Origin: Nonomuraea glycinis
GTDB taxonomy: Bacteria; Actinomycetota; Actinomycetes; Streptosporangiales; Streptosporangiaceae
Reading direction: 5' to 3'
Length of the DNA stretch: 64,000 bases
Assembly (NCBI RefSeq): GCF_014646515.1
Contig: NZ_BMNK01000005.1
Coordinates: 119,690 to 183,689, forward strand
Under the pieces are notes generated by a model. That model did not search any database and was not told where the DNA came from. It saw only the letters and a list, made by a program, of their open reading frames with translations. The first letter of the stretch is position 1; the number at the start of each line of letters is the position of its first letter. Made by a program: the position numbers and the translations under genes. Shown here in pieces: positions 54,233 to 63,102 of the stretch.

Positions 54233-55335
54233 CGCGCGAGCGGGCCATGGTGCCCGAGGCGGAGTTCCGGTCCTACTACGGCCGCCCGGTGATCAAGGCG
54301 CCCATCTGGCACGAACCCCACATGCCGACATATCTGTATTTGGGGGGTTTGTCGGGAGTTTCGTCCTCGATGGCCGTCATGGCCCGGCTGACCGGCCACC
54401 CCCGCCTGGCCCGCACCGCCCGCGTCGCGGCGGCGGCCGGGGCGGCCCTCGGCGCCGGGCTGCTCGCCGCCGAGCTGGGCAGGCCCGCACGGTTCCTCAA
54501 CATGCTGCGGGTCTTCAAGCCCACCTCACCGATGAGCGTCGGCTCATGGATCCTCGCAGCCCAGGGCGGGCTGTCAGCCATCGCCGTGGCCGGCGACCTG
54601 GCTAGCGACCTGCCGAAGACCGGTGGCCGGGCGGGCCGTCTGCCGGGCGCCGGTGGTTCGGCGGGCCGTCTGCCGGTGGCGGCTGGTTTGGCGGGCTTCC
54701 TGTCGGGTGCCGGTGGCTTGGCGGGCCGTCTGCCGGGGGCTGGTGGCTTGGTGGGTCTCCTGCCGGTGGCCGGTGATGCGGCGCTCCTGGCGACCGGGGT
54801 GACCGGGCCGCTGACCGCCACCTACACCGCCGTCCTGATCGCCGACACCGCCGTGCCCGCCTGGCACGAGGCGTACCGGGAGCTGCCGTTCCTGTTCGCG
54901 GGCAGCGCGATGGCCGCCGCCGGGGCGGCCTGCATGCTCGGCACGCCCCCGGCCCACGCCGGTCCGGCCCGCGCCGTGGCCGCGCTCGGGGCGGCCATGG
55001 AGACGGTCGCCGGGCAGGTGCTGGAACGCCGGCTCGGGTTCATCGGCGAGCCGTACCGAACAGGGCGGGCCGGTCGGCTCATGCGGGCCGCGCGCGTCCT
55101 GACGGTCGGCGGCGGGCTGCTCGCCGTGGTGGCCGGCCGCGGCCGCACCCTCACCGCCCTGTCCGGGCTCGCCCTGACGGCGGGCTCCCTCTACACCCGC
55201 TTCGGCATCCTCGAAGCAGGCCGCGCCTCGGCCGCCGACCCCAAGTACACCGTCGTCCCCCAACGCCGCCGCCTCGATGCACAGTCCTCGCCCGACCGTG
55301 GCTCGGACGCGGGGGCGGCGCAGCCGGCGAGCTGA
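54229..55335 (+). CDS. NrfD-type membrane subunit with internal decapeptide repeats
   Basis: This 368-residue polytopic membrane protein starts at GTG 54229, overlapping the beta gene (GTGA). It has VIKAPIWHEPHMPTYLYLGG, a GLLAAELGRPARFLNMLRVF block, SPMSVGSWILAAQGGL and WHEAYRELPFLFAGSAM, all typical of NrfD/PsrC quinone-linked subunits. These replace the cytochrome b of FdnGHI, so electrons probably go to menaquinone. Between about residues 132 and 181 five imperfect ten-residue repeats of the G-G-L-A-G-R-L-P-G-A type are inserted in a connecting loop. Confidence 0.87.
   Translation: MTRERAMVPEAEFRSYYGRPVIKAPIWHEPHMPTYLYLGGLSGVSSSMAVMARLTGHPRLARTARVAAAAGAALGAGLLAAELGRPARFLNMLRVFKPTSPMSVGSWILAAQGGLSAIAVAGDLASDLPKTGGRAGRLPGAGGSAGRLPVAAGLAGFLSGAGGLAGRLPGAGGLVGLLPVAGDAALLATGVTGPLTATYTAVLIADTAVPAWHEAYRELPFLFAGSAMAAAGAACMLGTPPAHAGPARAVAALGAAMETVAGQVLERRLGFIGEPYRTGRAGRLMRAARVLTVGGGLLAVVAGRGRTLTALSGLALTAGSLYTRFGILEAGRASAADPKYTVVPQRRRLDAQSSPDRGSDAGAAQPAS
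54622..54771 (+). repeat. Five 30-bp tandem repeats in the NrfD-type gene
   Basis: The repeats encode GGRAGRLPGA, GGSAGRLPVA, AGLAGFLSGA, GGLAGRLPGA and GGLVGLLPVA. They keep the frame and lie between membrane segments. Confidence 0.85.
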
Positions 55336-55411
55336 CGGTCAGTTCGGGCCGTGTCCCGTCGGGTCAGCGTCCAGCTCGGGCTGTGTTCTGTCCGGTCAGC
55401 GTGCTGCTCGT

Positions 55412-56500
55412 TCAGCGTAGGCGTAGGTGAGGGCCCGCCAAGGGGATCAGCTCGCCGATGATCGGTGCGCCCGGGAGGTCGCCGGCGACCAGGAGGCCGC
55501 CCGAGGTCTGGGCGTCGGCGAGGAGCAGCAGCTCGTCCTCGCCGAAGCCGCCCGGGTCGAGCCAGGGCCGTACCCAGTCGAGGTTGCGGCGGGTGCCGCC
55601 GCTCACGTAGCCGTCGCGCAGCGCCTCCCGGGCACCCTCCAGGTACGGCACCGCCGCCACGTCCACCACCGCCGTCACCCCACTGGCCCGGCCCAGCTTG
55701 TACAGGTGCCCGAGCAGGCCGAACCCGGTCACGTCCGTGGCGCACTCCACCCCGGCGGCCAGCGCGGCGCGGGCGGCGTCGCGGTTCAGCGTGGTCATCG
55801 CGGTCACCGCCTGCGGGAACACCTCGCCCGTCGCCTTGTGCCGCGCGTTCAGCACCCCGATGCCGAGCGGCTTGGTCAGCGAGATCGGCAGGCCGGGCCG
55901 GGCGGCCCCGATACGCAGCAGCCGCGCCGGGTCGGCCAGGCCGGTGACCGCCATGCCGTACTTCGGCTCCGGGTCGTCCACGCTGTGGCCGCCGGAGACG
56001 TGGCAGCCCGTCTCCCGCGCCACGTCCAGGCCACCGCGCAGCACCTGTCTCGCCAGTTCGAGCGGCAGCCGCTCCCGGGGCCACCCGAGCAGGTTCACCG
56101 CCACCAGCGGCTCCCCGCCGACCGCGTACACGTCGGACAGGGCATTGGCCGCCGCGACCCGTCCCCAGTCGTACGGATCGTCCACCACGGGCGTGAAGAA
56201 GTCGGCGGTGAGCACGACCGCCCGGCCCCCCTCGATCCGCACCACGGCGGCGTCGTCCCCGTCATCCAGACCGATGACCAACTCTCCGACGCCGGTCGCG
56301 GGGGGAGGTGTGAACCCGGCGTCGGCACGGGTGTGCGGCCGGGAACCAGGCCTGGCATCGGTGCGGATGGCGGGGGGAAGTGGAGTGATGAGGTCGGCGA
56401 CGATGGATTCGAGCTCGCCGGGTGGGATCTTGCAGGCGCAGCCGCCGCCGTGGGCGTACTGCGTCAGGCGGGTCGGATTCGCGGGTGTCGTGGCCATCAT
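55412..56500 (-). CDS. selD: Selenide, water dikinase
   Basis: A 362-residue enzyme that makes selenophosphate from selenide and ATP, the selenium donor for selenocysteine. The glycine-rich start GGGCACKIPPGEL holds the active-site Cys and Lys; VIGLDDGDDAAVVRI, TADFFTPVVDDPYDWGRVAA, ANALSDVYAVGGEPLVAVN and GGHSVDDPEPKYGMAVTGL are the ATP- and metal-binding blocks. The start may be ATG 56500 or 56497 or GTG 56503. It is divergent from the tRNA-Sec and the selA-like/selB genes. Confidence 0.95.
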   Translation of the reverse strand: MMATTPANPTRLTQYAHGGGCACKIPPGELESIVADLITPLPPAIRTDARPGSRPHTRADAGFTPPPATGVGELVIGLDDGDDAAVVRIEGGRAVVLTADFFTPVVDDPYDWGRVAAANALSDVYAVGGEPLVAVNLLGWPRERLPLELARQVLRGGLDVARETGCHVSGGHSVDDPEPKYGMAVTGLADPARLLRIGAARPGLPISLTKPLGIGVLNARHKATGEVFPQAVTAMTTLNRDAARAALAAGVECATDVTGFGLLGHLYKLGRASGVTAVVDVAAVPYLEGAREALRDGYVSGGTRRNLDWVRPWLDPGGFGEDELLLLADAQTSGGLLVAGDLPGAPIIGELIPLAGPHLRLR

Positions 56501-56540
56501 CACGGAGCGTAACTACCCCGCTGTGGGTAGGTTCTCCCGT

Positions 56541-56633
56541 GGAGGTGTCTGGGCGCCTGGTGGCCCCCGCGGTCTTCAAAACCGACGAGGTCGAGGTCCT
56601 CGGCCTGGCGGGTTCGATTCCCGTCCGCCTCCG
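56541..56633 (+). tRNA. selC: tRNA-Sec (UCA anticodon)
   Basis: The gene starts GGAGGTG, has the anticodon loop CTTCAAA with UCA, a long variable arm (ACGAGGTCGAGGTCCTCG) and a T-arm GGCGGGTTCGATTCCCGTC, and closes with CCTCC plus discriminator G. The unusually long arms and UCA anticodon identify tRNA-Sec. The CCA end is not encoded. It lies between selD and the selA-like gene. Confidence 0.93.
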
Positions 56634-56647
56634 CTTATGTTCGGAAT

Positions 56648-56920
56648 ATGAAGGACCGACGCAGGCTGGTGCCGCGCACCGACGCCGTGCTCGCCGATGC
56701 GCGGCTGGTGGAGGCGGGTGGGCGGCTGGGCCGGTCGGTGGTCAAGGCGGCGGTGGCGGCGGCCCGGGAGCGGGCGCGGCACGCCGATCCGGCCGTGCCG
56801 GCGGAGCGCGCCACCGCCCTGGCCGGCCGCCTGACCGGGGCGGGCATCGACGCGCTCGGGGTGGCGCGCGACGCCGACGTGGCGGGTGGGGTGCCGGCGC
56901 TCGCGGAGGTGCCGGGCTGA
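56648..56920 (+). CDS. Truncated selA-like protein
   Basis: A 90-residue frame. The first 60 residues, RRLVPRTDAVLADARLVEAG and RLGRSVVKAAVAAARERARH, look like the start of bacterial SelA (L-seryl-tRNA selenium transferase), normally about 430 residues. The lysine-containing PLP domain is missing, and the remaining 28 residues (LTGAGIDALGVARDADVAGG onward) do not match a known SelA part. It overlaps selB as TGATG. It is either the relic of an internally deleted selA, with a functional copy elsewhere, or a separate small protein. It cannot be a complete SelA. Confidence 0.6.
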   Translation: MKDRRRLVPRTDAVLADARLVEAGGRLGRSVVKAAVAAARERARHADPAVPAERATALAGRLTGAGIDALGVARDADVAGGVPALAEVPG

Positions 56921-58728
56921 TGCACGTCGTGGCCACCGCGGGTCACGTCGACCACGGCAAGTCCACCCTGGTACGGGCCCTCACCGGCATGGAGCCCGAC
57001 CGCCTGGACGAGGAACGCCGGCGCGGCCTCACCATCGAGCTCGGCTACGCGTGGACCGGCCTGCCGTCGGGGGAACGGCTCGCGTTCGTGGACGTACCAG
57101 GTCATGAGCGCTTCCTCAGCACGATGCTCGCGGGGGTGGGGCCGGTGCCGGTCGTCATGTTCGTGGTGGCGGCCGACGAGGGGTGGATGCCGCAGTCGGA
57201 GGAGCACCTGGTCGCCCTGGAGGCCCTCGGCGTACGCCACTGCCTGCTGGTGGTGACCCGATCAGACCTCGCCGACCCGACCCCGGCGCTCGACGAGTCC
57301 CGCACCCGCCTGAATGCGGCCCTCGGTGAGCCGGTTGGTGGGGTGGGGGCGGTTGTGGTGAGTGGGCGTACTGGTGAGGGGTTGCCTGAGTTGCGGCGGG
57401 CGTTGGATCGGTTGGTGGGTGGGCTGCCCAGGCCTGATCCGGGGGCGGAGGTTCGGCTGTGGATCGATCGGGCGTTCAGTGTGACCGGCAGCGGGACGGT
57501 GGTGACCGGGACGCTGCCTGCCGGGACGGTCTCGGTGGGTGATGAGCTGCTGCTGGCCGGGGAGCCGGTGCGGGTCAGGGGGCTGGAGTCGCTGAAGGAG
57601 TCGCGGGACACGGTGCCGGGGGTGGCCCGGGTGGCGGTCAACCTGCGTGGCCACCACCTTCCCGACCGGGGGCAGGCGCTCGTCACGCCGGGCGGGTGGA
57701 CGTACACGGATCTGGTGGATGTACGTGTCGCGCCCGTCGGGGGGCAGCGGCAGGAGGCCGCCGGGTTGCCTCGGCGGTTGACCGTCCACGTGGGGTCGGC
57801 GGCGGTGACGGCCGAGGTACGGCCGCTCGGCGGGCGCGTCGTACGACTGCGCCTGGCCCGGCCGGTGCCGTTGCATCTCGGCGACGTGCTGCTGCTGCGC
57901 GACCCCGGACGTGACCGGTCCGAGGTGCGGGTGCTCGCCGGGGCGAGTGTCCTCGACGTGCGCCCGCCGTCCCTCCGCCGCCGTGGCGCCCCAAGGGAGC
58001 GAGCGGCACTCCTGGAAGCAGCCCTGCCCAAGCCCGCCGAGCCGGACGGGGGCAGTGGGTTCGGTGTGGCGTTCGCGTTGCGTACGCATCGGCTGTTGCG
58101 TGCCGGTGACCTGCGGGCCATGGGGGTCGTGCCTGAGGCTCCCGGCACGGTGGGGGAGTGGTACGTCGATCCCGAGCACTGGGCGGAGCTGGGCGGGCGG
58201 CTGGTGGCGGCGGTGGGGCGGTATGGGGAGGGGCATCCGCTGGAGCCCGCCATGCCGGTCGAGGCGGCTCGGCACGCGCTGGGGCTGCCCGATCGGCGGC
58301 TGGTCGTGGCGCTGGTACGGCCGCCGCTCACGCTGGCCGCAGGGCGGATCGCGGCGGGGCGGGCGGGGTTGCCGGCGCCGGTGGCGCGGGCGGTGGCGGG
58401 GGTGCGGCGGGAGCTGGCGGAGCGGCCGTTCCAGGCGCCGGAGGCGAAGCGGCTGGCCGAGCTCGGGCTGGGGACCAGGGAGCTGGCCGCGGCCGTACGG
58501 GCCGGGAACCTGCTGCGGGTGGCGGACGGGATCGTGCTGCTGCCGGGAGCCGACGCGCGGGCGGCCGAGCTGCTGAGCCGGTTGCCGCAACCGTTCACGG
58601 TCAGCCAGGCCGGACGCGCGCTCGACACCACCCGCCGGGTCGCCGTACCGCTGCTCGAACACCTCGACCGGGCCGGTCTCACCGAGCGGCTGGACGACGT
58701 CCATCGGCGCTGCACCCGACCTGCTTAG
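56920..58728 (+). CDS. selB: Selenocysteine-specific elongation factor
   Basis: A 602-residue GTPase. MHVVATAGHVDHGKSTLVRA is the P-loop, GLTIELGYAW the switch, DVPGHERF the G3 motif, and TRSD occupies the G4 position. Domain II (about 170-250: LWIDRAFSVTGSGTVVTGTL) and III follow, then several winged-helix domains that read the SECIS loop. ATG 56920 overlaps the preceding stop. It delivers Sec-tRNA to UGA codons such as that of the formate dehydrogenase. Confidence 0.95.
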   Translation: MHVVATAGHVDHGKSTLVRALTGMEPDRLDEERRRGLTIELGYAWTGLPSGERLAFVDVPGHERFLSTMLAGVGPVPVVMFVVAADEGWMPQSEEHLVALEALGVRHCLLVVTRSDLADPTPALDESRTRLNAALGEPVGGVGAVVVSGRTGEGLPELRRALDRLVGGLPRPDPGAEVRLWIDRAFSVTGSGTVVTGTLPAGTVSVGDELLLAGEPVRVRGLESLKESRDTVPGVARVAVNLRGHHLPDRGQALVTPGGWTYTDLVDVRVAPVGGQRQEAAGLPRRLTVHVGSAAVTAEVRPLGGRVVRLRLARPVPLHLGDVLLLRDPGRDRSEVRVLAGASVLDVRPPSLRRRGAPRERAALLEAALPKPAEPDGGSGFGVAFALRTHRLLRAGDLRAMGVVPEAPGTVGEWYVDPEHWAELGGRLVAAVGRYGEGHPLEPAMPVEAARHALGLPDRRLVVALVRPPLTLAAGRIAAGRAGLPAPVARAVAGVRRELAERPFQAPEAKRLAELGLGTRELAAAVRAGNLLRVADGIVLLPGADARAAELLSRLPQPFTVSQAGRALDTTRRVAVPLLEHLDRAGLTERLDDVHRRCTRPA

Positions 58729-58794
58729 CGGTCAGATCCGGGGTAGGTATCAGGAAACAGGGGGATTCGGAACCATCGTCATCGGGGGTTTGCG

Positions 58795-59679
58795 ATGGTC
58801 GGACACCTTCCGCGGCGGCTCGTCGCGGAAGCCATAGGGACAATGTTGCTGGTGATCTTCGGCGCCGGCTCCGTGGTGGCCGCGTTGCTCATGGGCGCCG
58901 GTGAGATCACCTACGCCGCGCTCGGATTCATCTCGCTGTCGTTCGCCCTGGTCGTCGCGATCGTCATCTACGCCTTCGGCACCACCTCGGGCGCGCACAT
59001 CAACCCGGCCGTCACCATCGCGCTGGCGGTGAGCCGCAGGTTCCCGTGGTCGGAGGTGGTGCCGTACATCGTGGCGCAGCTCGTCGGCGCGTTCGCCGGT
59101 GGACTGCTCATCGTGGCCGGCTTCGGCCGCCGGGCGGTGGACCTGGGCACCGGGCTCACCGCTCTCGCGAAGGGCGTGAGCTACGGGCAGGGCATCCTGC
59201 TGGAGGTGATGGGCACGTTCCTGCTGATGCTCACGATCATGGCGATGGCCGTGGACCGCCGGGCGCCGTCCGGCTGGGCGGGATGGATCATCGGCATGGC
59301 CGTCGCGGGTGAGATCTTCGTGATCGGCCCGATGACGGGCGGCGCGGTCAACCCGGCCCGCACCTTCGGCCCGTACCTGACGACGAGTCTGTTCGACGGG
59401 GACACGCCGTGGTCGGAGTTCGGCGTCTACATCATCGGTCCCATCGTCGGCGCCGTGCTCGCCGTGCTCGTGTACGACCAGGTGGCGCGCCCGGTGCGCG
59501 AGGTGCCGGAGGAGGGCGAGCAGGGCACCGCCGGCGAGATCTCCGGCACCCGCGAGCCGCGCGGTGGGGAGGCCGCGGACGGGGAGGCCGCGGACGGGGA
59601 GAGCCGAGCGGTCCGGCGGCCGCGCGACGACCGGTTACAGCGCGGTGTCCGCCGTCTTCGCCCAGAACCCGGGAGGTGA
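58795..59679 (+). CDS. MIP-family channel (aquaporin/glycerol facilitator type)
   Basis: A 294-residue channel with six helices. The two pore loops are TSGAHINPAVTIAL and TGGAVNPARTFGP, both with N-P-A. The C-terminus (about 235-294) is charged and contains the tandem unit GEAADGEAADGE. It stands 57 bp ahead of the formaldehyde dehydrogenase gene and may be cotranscribed. Small neutral solutes such as water, glycerol or possibly methanol or formaldehyde hydrate could be passed; the selectivity cannot be told. Confidence 0.9.
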   Translation: MVGHLPRRLVAEAIGTMLLVIFGAGSVVAALLMGAGEITYAALGFISLSFALVVAIVIYAFGTTSGAHINPAVTIALAVSRRFPWSEVVPYIVAQLVGAFAGGLLIVAGFGRRAVDLGTGLTALAKGVSYGQGILLEVMGTFLLMLTIMAMAVDRRAPSGWAGWIIGMAVAGEIFVIGPMTGGAVNPARTFGPYLTTSLFDGDTPWSEFGVYIIGPIVGAVLAVLVYDQVARPVREVPEEGEQGTAGEISGTREPRGGEAADGEAADGESRAVRRPRDDRLQRGVRRLRPEPGR

Positions 59680-59736
59680 TCGATGACCACGTGACGACCG
59701 CTCGACAGCATCGCGCACAAGGAGGAGAGCACCGTC

Positions 59737-60957
59737 ATGCCCGGTAACAGAGGAGTTTCCTACGAGGGGGCCGGCAGGGTCGAGGTCCGCGAGACCGACT
59801 ATCCCGACTACGAGCTCAAGGACGGCCCAGGCGTGAACCCCGCCAACGTGGGCCGCAAGCTGCCCCATGCGGCGATCCTCAAATCGGTCGCGACCAACAT
59901 CTGCGGCAGCGACCAGCACATGGTCCGTGGCCGCACCACGGCCCCGACGGGCCTCGTCCTCGGTCATGAGATCACCGGCGAGGTCGTCGACACCGGCCCC
60001 GACGTGGAGTTCATCAAGACCGGCGACCTCGTGTCCGTGCCGTTCAACATCGCCTGCGGCCGCTGCCGCAACTGCAAGGAGGGCAAGACCGGCATCTGCG
60101 AGCACGTCAACCCGGACCGGCCCGGCTCGGCCTACGGCTACGTCGACATGGGCGGCTGGGTAGGCGGCCAGGCCGACTACGTCCTGGTGCCGTACGCCGA
60201 CTGGAACCTGCTGAAGTTCCCGGACAAGGACCAGGCGATGGAGAAGATCCTCGACCTGGCCATGCTCGCGGACATCTTCCCGACGGGGTTCCACGGCTGT
60301 GTGAGCGCCGGGGTGCAGCCGGGCTCGACCGTCTACATCGCCGGGGCCGGCCCGGTCGGGCTCGCCGCGGCGTGTTCGGCGTTCCTGCTCGGCGCCGCCG
60401 TCGTCATCGTCGGCGACCTGAACAAGGAGCGGCTGGACCAGGCCCGCAGCTTCGGGTGCGAGACCGTCAACGTGGCCGAGGGGGAGCCCAAGGACCAGAT
60501 CGAGCAGATTCTCGGCGCGCCCGAGGTGGACTGCGCCGTGGACGCGGTCGGCTTCGAGGCCCGGGGCCACGGCAAGGACTCGGAGACGGAGCGGCCCGCG
60601 ACCGTGCTCAACACGGTGATGGACGTCACCCGGGCGGGTGGCGCGCTCGGCATCCCGGGACTGTACGTGACCGGCGACCCCGGCGCGGCGGACGAGTCGG
60701 CCCAGCGCGGCTCGCTGTCGATCCAGATCGGGCTCGGCTGGGCCAAGTCGCTCAGCTTCGTCACCGGCCAGTGCCCCGTCATGCGGTACAACCGCCAGCT
60801 CATGCAGGCGATCCTGCATGACCGGGTGCAGATCGCCAAGGCGGTCAACGCCACGCCGATCTCGCTGGACGACGCGCCGCGCGGCTACCACGAGTTCGAC
60901 GAGGGCGCGGCGCGCAAGTACGTGCTCGACCCGCACGGCATGCTCGCGTCCAGGTGA
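59737..60957 (+). CDS. Glutathione-independent formaldehyde dehydrogenase
   Basis: A 406-residue zinc alcohol-dehydrogenase-superfamily enzyme, very similar to the Pseudomonas putida type that oxidises formaldehyde with a tightly bound NAD. Catalytic zinc ligands lie in TNICGSDQHM and GHEITGEV, and structural zinc in CGRCRNCKEGKTGIC. The Rossmann site is VYIAGAGPVGLAAACSAF. AGGAGGAG precedes the ATG. Its product formate is the substrate of the formate dehydrogenase encoded 9 kb away, giving a formaldehyde-to-CO2 route. Confidence 0.93.
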   Translation: MPGNRGVSYEGAGRVEVRETDYPDYELKDGPGVNPANVGRKLPHAAILKSVATNICGSDQHMVRGRTTAPTGLVLGHEITGEVVDTGPDVEFIKTGDLVSVPFNIACGRCRNCKEGKTGICEHVNPDRPGSAYGYVDMGGWVGGQADYVLVPYADWNLLKFPDKDQAMEKILDLAMLADIFPTGFHGCVSAGVQPGSTVYIAGAGPVGLAAACSAFLLGAAVVIVGDLNKERLDQARSFGCETVNVAEGEPKDQIEQILGAPEVDCAVDAVGFEARGHGKDSETERPATVLNTVMDVTRAGGALGIPGLYVTGDPGAADESAQRGSLSIQIGLGWAKSLSFVTGQCPVMRYNRQLMQAILHDRVQIAKAVNATPISLDDAPRGYHEFDEGAARKYVLDPHGMLASR

Positions 60958-61004
60958 GCGTGCGCTGCGAGCGGTGTGAGTCGCCGCTCGCAGCGTGCAC
61001 GCTC
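60956..61004. terminator. Bidirectional terminator
   Basis: A 19-base left arm, GAGCGTGCGCTGCGAGCGG, pairs with a right arm at 60984-61004, with one two-base bulge and a 9-base loop. It overlaps the last two coding bases of the formaldehyde dehydrogenase and the convergent gene's stop. Confidence 0.8.
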
Positions 61005-63102
61005 AGTCCGTCGGGGGGAGTTCGGGACGTATGCCGGGCAGGATCTTCGGCAGGTGCCGGGCGCCGTCGAAGGTGTTGCCGGTCTTCTGGCTCTGGATGA
61101 AGTCGCGCATCCTGCGTCGCAGACGGGCGCGTTCGTTGGCGAGCCACTCTCTGCCCTCGGCGGACACCGCCTCCAAGATCCTGAGGGCTCCGGTCACGCC
61201 CGAGACGTCGAGTGCGAGCGCGTACAGGTAGTTGATGTCCTCCTGCATGCGGTCGAGCAGGCCCTCCTGGTAGTTGTCCACGATGACGTCGATGGGCTGG
61301 GCGTTGACGAGCGAGAGCCGGAAGGTCCTGCTGAGGACCAGGTTCGGCTGTTCGTAGAAGCGGATCTCGTCGCCGGTCGTCACCTTCCGGCGGCCGTTCT
61401 CGAAGCGCACGCTCGCCTCCGCCACCTTCGCCGAGGCGATCACCTCGTACCTGAACGTGGTCCGTTCCTCGTTGTGCGTGTTGGCCGTGGCGAAGTTGAG
61501 CCTGACGGTGACCTGTCGGACGCCGCCGTCGGTGAGCAGGAAGAGCAGCACCTTGTAGGCCGAGTAACGCCACGGGCCGTACAGGACACGGGCGCGCTGG
61601 CAGGGGACGTCAGCCTCGGTGAGCGTGAGGTGCGCGACGACGTCGCGGTTGCTCAGGCCGTAGTCCTTCAGCGCCTGCGACTTGATCGCCATCTTGTCGT
61701 AGTCCAGCCACATGGCCATCTCGAGGTCGGTGGGCCGGTCGGCGAGCACGCCGGACCAGCGTTCGTGCTCCTGCTGCTCGGCGACGAACCGCCGGTGGGT
61801 CTCCGCGGAGGCGCGCGGATGGTCGATGACCGCGGCGAGATAGTCGAGCGTGTCGGACCAGGCGATGGCCGCACCCAGACCCAGCATGATTCCGGAGCCG
61901 AGCATGCCGATGAAGCTGACGCTCGCCGTGCCGACCAGCGCGATCAGCCCGGCGAGCACCAGGGCGGCGGTGCCCGCGACGACCGCGACCGGCGGGCCGC
62001 TGGGAGTGAGCTGGACGCCGGCGCTGAACTGCCCGGCGGTGTTCTTGGCGTGCCACATGATGAGCCACTTGATCGAGCTCGCTGATCGCTGGTCGCCGCC
62101 GTACAGGTGGATCAGTTCGGCCTTCAGCCTCGCTCGCGTCGGCGCGCTGGCCCACTGCCACTGCCGGGCCGCGACAGGATCCGACGGCCCCGCCCTGTCG
62201 AACAAGCGCTCGACGGAGAGCGAGACTGACACCCCGAACTCCGTGGGCCACCCCGCCGCCGACGAATTCCGAGTCTCGAGGCGCTGTGGCAGGCCGAATT
62301 TGAAGACGGCGACCGCCCAGGCGCAGACCAGGGTGAGCACGGCGGACAGGGCGAGCGGGCTGCCCGAGACCATGAGGCCGAACATCCCGAGAGCTCCCAG
62401 CCCGCCGAGCACGGCGCCGGTGATGACCGTGAACCGTTTGCCGGGGTCCAGCACAGGCCTGGGCGGCAGGATCCTCCGGGGCGGCTCGGGGTCGGGCTCG
62501 AAGAACTTCCAGACGCGGTCCCGGCGATGACCGCTGATGCGCATCTCCTTCACATGGTCTCTCTCCAGCTCCTCGAGCTGGTCCTGGAGCCAGCCGCCCA
62601 TGATCATTTCGAGATGACGTCGGATCTCGTCCTGCCGCTGTCTCGGCAGCGCCTGGTAGGCGGTGAGCGCGGCGGACATGCGCTTGTCGTCGAGCGAGCC
62701 GGGTTCTTCCTCGCTGATGCAGTTGATGAGCTCGATCACCACGTCGAACGCCTGCCGCCATGGGTCGCTCGGGAACTCCGCGACCATGGCGCGGGCGGAC
62801 GTCAGGTGGGCGAACTCGTCCTGACCGAGATGATCGAGCGTGCGATCGCTCAGCGTCGCCAGGACCCAGTAATAGGCCACCTCGTTGGACCGGTAGCGGC
62901 CGTGCATCGCTGCTTCCTCGATCAGCTGCTCAGCGCGCCGGGGCATGTCGCCATTGAGGTAGTACATCCCCACCCGGTATTTGTGCTGCGGAGGATCGTT
63001 CGAGCTCACCGAATATATGGTGACATTTCCGTGTACGTTGCCTATTTGCGTCTCGACGTGCGCGTCGTCCATCGCGACGTTGGAGTGCCAGCTCTGATTC
63101 AT
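61003..63102 (-). CDS. Large membrane protein with N-terminal glycine motif
   Basis: A 699-residue protein. It opens with the motif MDDAHVETQIGNVHGNVTIY (about 11-30). A helical region follows (about 40-190, RAEQLIEEAAMHGRYRSNEV, VAYYWVLATLSDRTLDHLGQ), then a basic linker (HRRDRVWKFFEPDPEPPRRI), two membrane hairpins (about 225-275 and 375-425) and a C-terminal domain (RARVLYGPWRYSAYKVLLFL, LTDGGVRQVTVRL). It resembles uncharacterised Streptomyces membrane proteins that begin D-H-A-R-V-x-M-Q-G-x-x-x-H-G-D-V. Start ATG overlaps the preceding stop (TGATG). Two small neighbours share the N-terminal motif. Confidence 0.72.
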   Translation of the reverse strand: MNQSWHSNVAMDDAHVETQIGNVHGNVTIYSVSSNDPPQHKYRVGMYYLNGDMPRRAEQLIEEAAMHGRYRSNEVAYYWVLATLSDRTLDHLGQDEFAHLTSARAMVAEFPSDPWRQAFDVVIELINCISEEEPGSLDDKRMSAALTAYQALPRQRQDEIRRHLEMIMGGWLQDQLEELERDHVKEMRISGHRRDRVWKFFEPDPEPPRRILPPRPVLDPGKRFTVITGAVLGGLGALGMFGLMVSGSPLALSAVLTLVCAWAVAVFKFGLPQRLETRNSSAAGWPTEFGVSVSLSVERLFDRAGPSDPVAARQWQWASAPTRARLKAELIHLYGGDQRSASSIKWLIMWHAKNTAGQFSAGVQLTPSGPPVAVVAGTAALVLAGLIALVGTASVSFIGMLGSGIMLGLGAAIAWSDTLDYLAAVIDHPRASAETHRRFVAEQQEHERWSGVLADRPTDLEMAMWLDYDKMAIKSQALKDYGLSNRDVVAHLTLTEADVPCQRARVLYGPWRYSAYKVLLFLLTDGGVRQVTVRLNFATANTHNEERTTFRYEVIASAKVAEASVRFENGRRKVTTGDEIRFYEQPNLVLSRTFRLSLVNAQPIDVIVDNYQEGLLDRMQEDINYLYALALDVSGVTGALRILEAVSAEGREWLANERARLRRRMRDFIQSQKTGNTFDGARHLPKILPGIRPELPPTD

